Shown: in pieces, positions 7,135-11,988 of the stretch
Position numbering within the stretch: position 1 is the stretch's first letter
Layout of the letters: each line of letters opens with the position of its first letter
Source: Azoamicus sp964456515
GTDB lineage: Bacteria; Pseudomonadota; Gammaproteobacteria; UBA6186; Azoamicaceae
Length of the DNA: 11,988 bases
Direction of reading: 5' to 3'
NCBI GenBank assembly: GCA_964456515.1
Contig: CAYVZP010000005.1
Coordinates: 1 to 11,988, forward strand
Notes under the pieces: generated by a model
Told to the model about the DNA's origin: nothing
Databases searched by the model: none
The model's input: the letters and a program-made list of their open reading frames with translations, nothing else
Translations under genes and position numbers: made by a program

Positions 7135-8498
7135 TGTTAGATAAAGAAATTAATTTATATAAAAGGCATAAGGTTATTTATACTGACCCAGTGCCTGGCA
7201 AGTTTGATAAAATAAGAACGCTAAGCATGTCAGTGGTAGCTTTAAGTTTTTTTTTAATCCCATGGTTATCTTACCATGGGAGGCAAGCTGTTATGTTTGA
7301 TATACTTACTATACGTTTTTATTTTTTTAAATATGTTTTTTGGCCACAGGATTTTATTTTATTCGCTATATTTGTAATGATGTGTATTCTTGGATTATTT
7401 ACCATAACTGTATTTGTTGGTAGAGTTTGGTGTGGTTTTTTATGCCCGCAAAGTGTATGGGTGAGATTTGCCGCATTTCTAACACGAATGGTTGAAGGTA
7501 AAATGAATAAAAGAATTAAAAATGATTTAAAAGATTTTACATTTAATCATTTTATGAAAAAAGTTGTCAAACATTGTTTGATTTTTTTATTTTCTCTTGC
7601 AACAGGCTTTACTTTGGTAAGTTATTTTATATCAGTAACGTTTTTAATTACATCTATATTCTCATTTAATATTTTACAATGGAGTTTTTTTTGGATTGTC
7701 TTTATAACAATTTTAACACATCTTAATGTACATTGGTTTAAAGAACAATTTTGTTTTATAATTTGTCCATACGCACGCCTTCAGAGCGTTATGTTTGATA
7801 AAAACACCTTAATAATAGCATATAATAGTGATCGAGGCGAGAAAAGAGGGAGTAGGAAAAAAAATGCTGTATTAACTAACAGTGATTTAGGTGATTGTAT
7901 TGATTGTAATGCATGTGTTAATTGTTGTCCTACAGGCATTGATATTAGACATGGATTGCAAATAGAATGTATAACATGTGCTGCATGTATAGACGCATGT
8001 AATTCTGTTATGAAAAAAATGGGGTATAAAGAAAATTTAATAGGTTATATTAAAGAATCGGATCTTAATGTTAATTATAATCCAGGTGTAAATATTAGAT
8101 TTTATGCATATTTTATTGCATCAGTTATTTTATTATTAATTTTTTCATATTTATTAATTAATAGAAATTTAATTCAATTACATATTAATAGAAGTCAATT
8201 AAAATTATATAATGTAACGGTTGATAATTTTATTGAAAATTCATATATATTAAAAATAACTAATAAAACAAATGATAATATGCAATATAATATATCTATA
8301 TGTGAAGATAATTTTAATTATATTGGTTTAAGTAAAATTGCTTTAAACAAAGAAGATACAATATTATTAGATGTTATGATTTCAATACATAAAACCTTTA
8401 CAACATCTTGTTTTCATTCAATAACTTTTAAAATAGAAAATATAAATAATACAAAAGATTTTTTAACTAAAACTGTTAAATTTATTTTACCTAATTAA
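7134..8498 (+). CDS. ccoG: CcoG/FixG/RdxA membrane iron-sulfur assembly protein
   Basis: This 454-residue protein has an N-terminal membrane part with the Cys pair in WCGFLCPQSVW (100 and 104) and another in FCFIICPYARLQ (207 and 211). Next comes a double [4Fe-4S] ferredoxin domain with cysteines at 255, 258, 261, 264/265, 279, 282, 285 and 289. A further helix (about 325-343) and a C-terminal immunoglobulin-like FixG domain complete it. In other bacteria CcoG is proposed to reduce Cu(II) for delivery to CcoN. Translation is probably coupled to ccoP (one-base overlap, no strong ribosome site). Only 6 bases separate it from ccoI, so the usual ccoH between them is missing. The C-terminal third is AT-driven in composition (Asn/Ile-rich). 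Confidence 0.95.
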   Translation: MLDKEINLYKRHKVIYTDPVPGKFDKIRTLSMSVVALSFFLIPWLSYHGRQAVMFDILTIRFYFFKYVFWPQDFILFAIFVMMCILGLFTITVFVGRVWCGFLCPQSVWVRFAAFLTRMVEGKMNKRIKNDLKDFTFNHFMKKVVKHCLIFLFSLATGFTLVSYFISVTFLITSIFSFNILQWSFFWIVFITILTHLNVHWFKEQFCFIICPYARLQSVMFDKNTLIIAYNSDRGEKRGSRKKNAVLTNSDLGDCIDCNACVNCCPTGIDIRHGLQIECITCAACIDACNSVMKKMGYKENLIGYIKESDLNVNYNPGVNIRFYAYFIASVILLLIFSYLLINRNLIQLHINRSQLKLYNVTVDNFIENSYILKITNKTNDNMQYNISICEDNFNYIGLSKIALNKEDTILLDVMISIHKTFTTSCFHSITFKIENINNTKDFLTKTVKFILPN

Positions 8499-8504
8499 AT
8501 TTAT

Positions 8505-10937
8505 ATGAAAAAAAAATGTTTTCATTGTGATTTACCTGTAATAACTGGAAACAAATATTTTGTTTCAATTAATAATGAAATTAAATTAATGTGTTGCCCT
8601 GGATGTAAGGCTGTTTTTCAATTTATAATTGATTCTGGTTTTATTGATTATTATAATTATCGAGATAGTCCAGGAAATACAATAAAAAATGATTTTTTAA
8701 TAAATCATACTAATCTTAAGGTATTTGACAATTTTAAATTTAATAATAGATTTTTAGGTAATAAAAAAAATTTAAAAACAGTGATTGTGGCTATTGATGG
8801 AATAAGTTGCGCTGCATGTACATGGTTAATAGAAAGACATTTTAATAATTTAAATTATATTAACATGATTACCGTTAATTTGTCTACATGTAAAGCAAAA
8901 ATAGTTTGGGACATTAAACGATTTTCATTAAGTTTACTGTTAAATGAATTTAGAAAAATAGGATATAATGCGTATCCATATTCTTTAAAAAAACAGGAAC
9001 ACATTAATAAAATTGAATACAAAAATGGCATGAAAAAATTAATTATCGCTGGAATAGGAATGGCTCAATTAATGATGTTATCAGTAGCATTATATATTGG
9101 TGAAGGAAAAGATATGGAGCAATCATATTGTATATTTATTAAATGGATTTCATTTATTATTTCAACGCCGGTATTATTTTTTTCTGGTAAAGATATTTTT
9201 TTAAATGCTTTTAGAAATATTAAAAATTATACATTAGGCATGGATTTTACAGTTAGTTTATCATTGTTTTTAGGATACGCTTTTAGCGTTTTAAATTTAA
9301 TCACAGGTTATGGCGATATATATTTTGATTCATCATGCATGTTTGTGTTTTTTCTTTTAATTAGCAGGTTTTTAGAAATGCGTGCTCGACATCATGCGCT
9401 TGATATTATAAGTAGTTTACAGGATTTAAATTATGGGGTATTTAGACTATTAATTAAAAATGGCAATTCTGTTATAGAAAAACCTGTTAAAAAAGAAGAT
9501 ATACATATTCATGATTATATTAGCGTTAATCCAGGAGAAATTATTCCTGTTGATGGAATTGTAATATCTGGATCCAGTAATGTTGATGAATCTATGTTAA
9601 CTGGTGAATTTACCCCTGTAAGTAAATGTAAAACGAATAAAGTTATTGGTGGGTCAACAAATATTGAACAATCACTTGTTATAAAAGTAACTCATGTAGC
9701 TGAAAATTCAAGAATTGCATTTATCATAAAATTGTTGGAAAAATCCAATTTATCTAAACCAAATTTATATCCATTTATTAATATTGTTGCAAAATACTTT
9801 GTATTATCTGTGATTATATTAACATGTATTACTTGTTTTATATGGATTTATTTAGGTCATGAAAATATTTTGAATATTTTATTATCAATGTTAATTATAG
9901 CTTGTCCATGCGCTTTATCATTATCAGTTCCCGTCGCCATAACAGCATCTATTAATTCATTATCTAAATTAGGTTTAATGATTGTTAAAAGCAATGTAAT
10001 CAATGATCTGTGTTATGTTACTGATATTATATTTGATAAAACTGGAACATTAACAATTAATAAATTTTTTATTGATAAATTTTTTATTAATAGAAACATT
10101 TCAATTAAAAAAATTTTCTCATTAACAATGGACATGGAAAATATTTCAAAACATCCTATTGCAAAAGCTTTTACATTAAATAAATTTAATAAATATATAT
10201 TATTAAAAAACCAAACACGTGTTTATATTAACAACGGCATTGAGGGTATTATAAATAACAATATATATAAAATAGGTAAATTAATATTTACACACTGTTT
10301 ATTAAAAGATAAATGTAAAATATTTAAAATAACAAAATGTTATGATTTATGGGTATTTTTATCAGATAAACATGGTATAATTGCAGGATTTAAATTAACA
10401 AGTCCGCTAAGACAGTCTGTTTATAATTCTATTTTAAATATTAAATCATTAAGTATTATACCACATATTTTAAGCGGCGATCCGTCTAATAATGTTAATC
10501 ATATTGCACAAAAATTAAACATTAAATATAGTAAAAACAATTATTCAGTTAAAGATAAAGTTAATTATATAAAAACATTACAGCAACAGAAAAAGGTTGT
10601 AATGATGATAGGTGATGGAATTAATGATGTTCCAGCATTAAGTGCGGCTAATATTTCAATAGCAATGGGGAGCGGGGCTGATTTGGCTAAAATTAATTCT
10701 GATTCAATTTTATTAAATAATGATTTATCAAATATTTATAAAACAATAAAACATGTAAAAAAAACCCGCAAACTCATTAACCAAAATATTATTTGGGCTA
10801 TATTTTATAATATTATTGGATTAAGTTTAGCTGCATTGGGTTACATAACACCGTATTACGCAGCGCTTGGAATGTCATGCAGTTCATTAATTGTTGTATT
10901 AAATTCATTACGTCTTGGAATTATAAATAATGAATAA
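8505..10937 (+). CDS. ccoI: CcoI/FixI copper-exporting P-type ATPase
   Basis: This 810-residue P1B-type ATPase is thought to export copper for assembly of the CcoN CuB site. The N-terminus has the FixI-type Cys-rich domain (CFHC at 5-8, CCPGC at 30-34), then a heavy-metal domain with CAAC (102-105). The membrane core holds TGE (366-368), the ion-binding CPC (467-469), the phosphorylated Asp511 in DKTGTLT, the nucleotide-binding HP pair (550-551) and the hinge GDGINDVPAL (703-712). All catalytic residues are present, so it should be active. It starts 6 bases after ccoG without a clear ribosome site. It overlaps the next gene by 8 bases (ATGAATAA), the same overlap sequence seen between parA and its partner. 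Confidence 0.97.
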   Translation: MKKKCFHCDLPVITGNKYFVSINNEIKLMCCPGCKAVFQFIIDSGFIDYYNYRDSPGNTIKNDFLINHTNLKVFDNFKFNNRFLGNKKNLKTVIVAIDGISCAACTWLIERHFNNLNYINMITVNLSTCKAKIVWDIKRFSLSLLLNEFRKIGYNAYPYSLKKQEHINKIEYKNGMKKLIIAGIGMAQLMMLSVALYIGEGKDMEQSYCIFIKWISFIISTPVLFFSGKDIFLNAFRNIKNYTLGMDFTVSLSLFLGYAFSVLNLITGYGDIYFDSSCMFVFFLLISRFLEMRARHHALDIISSLQDLNYGVFRLLIKNGNSVIEKPVKKEDIHIHDYISVNPGEIIPVDGIVISGSSNVDESMLTGEFTPVSKCKTNKVIGGSTNIEQSLVIKVTHVAENSRIAFIIKLLEKSNLSKPNLYPFINIVAKYFVLSVIILTCITCFIWIYLGHENILNILLSMLIIACPCALSLSVPVAITASINSLSKLGLMIVKSNVINDLCYVTDIIFDKTGTLTINKFFIDKFFINRNISIKKIFSLTMDMENISKHPIAKAFTLNKFNKYILLKNQTRVYINNGIEGIINNNIYKIGKLIFTHCLLKDKCKIFKITKCYDLWVFLSDKHGIIAGFKLTSPLRQSVYNSILNIKSLSIIPHILSGDPSNNVNHIAQKLNIKYSKNNYSVKDKVNYIKTLQQQKKVVMMIGDGINDVPALSAANISIAMGSGADLAKINSDSILLNNDLSNIYKTIKHVKKTRKLINQNIIWAIFYNIIGLSLAALGYITPYYAALGMSCSSLIVVLNSLRLGIINNE

Positions 10938-11610
10938 TTTTTCTTGTTTAACAGCATTTTTAATAGGGTTTTTAGGTAGCGCACATTGTTTTGGCATGTG
11001 CGGTGGTATTGTTGTTGCTGTATCTATGAGTTTAAATAATTTGCAGCATAAATTTTTATATCAAATTTTATTTAATATAGGTAGAATATTATCATATGTA
11101 TTAATATGTTTATTTGTAAGTTTTTTAGGTAGTTTTTTATTTAATATTGAAAACAAGGCAGCGTTTATATTTATTAAATTAGGGTCAAATATAATTTTAA
11201 TATTATTAAGTTTATATTTATTAAATTTATTTAAATGGTTATATTTTATGGAAAATGTTTTATTTAAACTTTGGAAAATATTTTATCCTATAATAAAAAA
11301 AATTAATATTAAAAAAAAACCTGCAAATATTTTTTTTTTAGGTCTTTTATGGGGTAATTTACCATGTGGTTTAGTATATAGTACACTTGCATGGTGTATT
11401 GGGTCGTCTAATACTATAAAGGAGGCTGGAGTTTTAATGTTTTTTTTTGGATGCGGAACAATTCCATCAATGTTATTAACATTTATTTTAACTAATAAAA
11501 TAAAAAAATATATTTATAATACAATTTTTAAATATATAACAGCAGCGTGCATTATGTTGTTTGCTTTATATAATATTAGTATGATTTTTATTACAAAAAA
11601 TTGTCATTAA
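10930..11610 (+). CDS. DsbD_2/TauE-like membrane protein of cbb3 clusters
   Basis: This 226-residue protein has about six hydrophobic segments in two halves. The first half opens with FLGSAHCFGMCGG (14-26) and the second with GLLWGNLPCGLVYS (138-151) followed by FFFGCGTIPSMLL. These paired motifs mark the family annotated as 'sulfite exporter TauE/SafE' or 'cytochrome c biogenesis transmembrane region' (DsbD_2), which often closes cbb3 clusters. Cys24 and Cys146 sit where CcdA/DsbD-type proteins carry their redox pair. It might therefore pass reducing power to the outer face for haem attachment or copper handling; this is inference. Sulfite export seems unlikely in this context. It is last in the block, 20 bases before a strong hairpin. 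Confidence 0.82.
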   Translation: MNNFSCLTAFLIGFLGSAHCFGMCGGIVVAVSMSLNNLQHKFLYQILFNIGRILSYVLICLFVSFLGSFLFNIENKAAFIFIKLGSNIILILLSLYLLNLFKWLYFMENVLFKLWKIFYPIIKKINIKKKPANIFFLGLLWGNLPCGLVYSTLAWCIGSSNTIKEAGVLMFFFGCGTIPSMLLTFILTNKIKKYIYNTIFKYITAACIMLFALYNISMIFITKNCH

Positions 11611-11630
11611 TTTTCTTGTTTATGTTATTA

Positions 11631-11670
11631 AATAAAAATCATGTTATTATTTTATAACATGATTTTTATT
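11631..11670. terminator. Bidirectional intrinsic terminator between convergent genes
   Basis: A perfect 17-bp inverted repeat (AATAAAAATCATGTTAT, 11631-11647, paired with 11654-11670) flanks a six-base loop. Its outer pairs are A/T-rich, so on either strand the transcript ends in a U-rich tract. It lies between the last plus-strand gene (ends 11610) and the minus-strand partner gene (ends 11679), the right place to stop both transcripts. It is the longest hairpin I see in the window. Confidence 0.8.
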
Positions 11671-11678
11671 ATAATAAA

Positions 11679-11957
11679 TTATATTAGATCATTTTTTATT
11701 TCTCTTAACTTTCTTTTAATAGCTGGTCTTAATAATTCAAGACATACGGCATTCATTGACAAGCCAGTTAATACCATAATTTCTTTAATATCATTACAAA
11801 AACTTTCAGGTGCTCTTAAATATAGTGTTTTAACTGGTTCTTTTTTAAAGTTTTTATTTAATATAGTATTGTTTTGACATTCAATAAAATTTAAAAAAGC
11901 TTCAGCTCTTTTTTTTTTTTTTTTATTTTTTTTAAGTGTTTTTTTAAATTTTTTTAT
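11679..11957 (-). CDS. ParG-like ribbon-helix-helix partition protein (start codon degraded here)
   Basis: From the position equal to the ATG of the left copy, the frame runs 92 codons to TAA at 11681-11679. The N-terminus is Lys-rich and probably flexible. The C-terminal half reads VKTLYLRAPESFCNDIKEI, then LTGLSMNAVCLELLRPAIKR, a classic beta-strand, helix, turn, helix pattern of RHH DNA-binding proteins. In type Ib partition systems such a protein (ParG) follows parF, binds the centromere, stimulates the ATPase and represses the operon. The first codon here reads ATA, and no ATG, GTG or TTG lies in frame between the upstream TAA (11975-11973) and the conserved body. The left copy has a proper ATG but a stop later; joining the two gives an intact 92-residue protein. 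I could not assign a specific family by search. Confidence 0.7.
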   Translation of the reverse strand: MKKFKKTLKKNKKKKKRAEAFLNFIECQNNTILNKNFKKEPVKTLYLRAPESFCNDIKEIMVLTGLSMNAVCLELLRPAIKRKLREIKNDLI

Positions 11958-11988
11958 TAAAAATTTCTTTTTTTAACATTTTAATTTC
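11828..11988. repeat. Right copy of terminal direct repeat
   Basis: This is the partner of bases 1-161, aligned without gaps. From 11921 to 11988 I count 15 mismatches. At 14 of them the right copy has T where the left has A, C or G, and at one it has A. Inward of 11883 the right copy is instead the more complex one and encodes an open frame. The polarity, with each copy worst at its own contig edge, argues for end-of-assembly decay over ordinary divergence. Confidence 0.85.
11944..11988 (-). CDS. parA: 3' end of parA, second occurrence (partial)
   Basis: Read from the right edge, the frame gives EIKMLKKEIFNKKI and then TAA at 11946-11944. The full parA ends EIKMLYKEIFNE. The two extra codons arise because the normal stop position has been changed, which also removes the overlapping ATG of the next gene. 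If the molecule is circular this is the same locus as 123-161 and not a second gene. Confidence 0.6.
   Translation of the reverse strand, partial: EIKMLKKEIFNKKI

Noticed and set aside
11641..11877. 78-codon plus-strand frame
   Set aside because: It is antisense to the RHH partition gene and starts inside the terminator hairpin. The minus-strand frame gives a coherent RHH pattern instead.
1..11988. CRISPR arrays, insertion sequences, tRNA or rRNA genes
   Set aside because: I see no regularly spaced repeats, no transposase and no RNA-gene signatures. The space is almost fully used by the genes listed.

Overview
The window looks like an almost complete, very AT-rich small replicon (probably a circular plasmid of about 11.8 kb) that carries one biological function: making a cbb3-type (C-family) haem-copper terminal oxidase. 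The replicon evidence is a ParA-type partition ATPase with a ribbon-helix-helix partner gene. In addition, the first and last 161 bases align without gaps, as the ends of a linearised circle would. Extreme AT richness, proteins rich in Ile/Asn/Lys, tight gene packing and loss of accessory genes suggest a bacterium with a reduced genome, most likely a proteobacterial endosymbiont. Respiratory endosymbionts of protists, such as the Ca. Azoamicus group, are a candidate host, but that is inference and nothing in the window proves it.

Layout. On the minus strand at the left are parA (123-767) and the start of its small partner gene. A short divergent region (768-978) holds three copies of a 14-15 bp motif and a good promoter. 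Everything else to 11610 runs on the plus strand: resB (979-2064), ccsA (2061-3773), ccoS (3845-4015), ccoN (4097-5545), ccoO (5542-6150), ccoP (6241-7134), ccoG (7134-8498), ccoI (8505-10937) and a DsbD_2/TauE-like membrane protein gene (10930-11610). A perfect 17-bp stem at 11631-11670 separates this block from the convergent partner gene (11679-11957, minus). At the right edge a few codons repeat the end of parA. No stretch over 300 bases lacks a gene; the longest is the 211-base divergent region.

How the parts work together. ResB and CcsA carry haem across the membrane and attach it to CXXCH motifs (System II). CcoO has one such motif and CcoP has two. CcoN is the catalytic subunit with haem b, haem b3 and CuB. 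CcoI is a copper-exporting P-type ATPase, and CcoG and CcoS are assembly factors. The last gene may move thiol electrons across the membrane or take part in metal insertion. The plasmid would thus supply the oxidase plus its cytochrome maturation, leaving haem synthesis, quinones and the bc1 complex to the chromosome. ccoQ, ccoH, a replication initiator and any visible Fnr site are absent.
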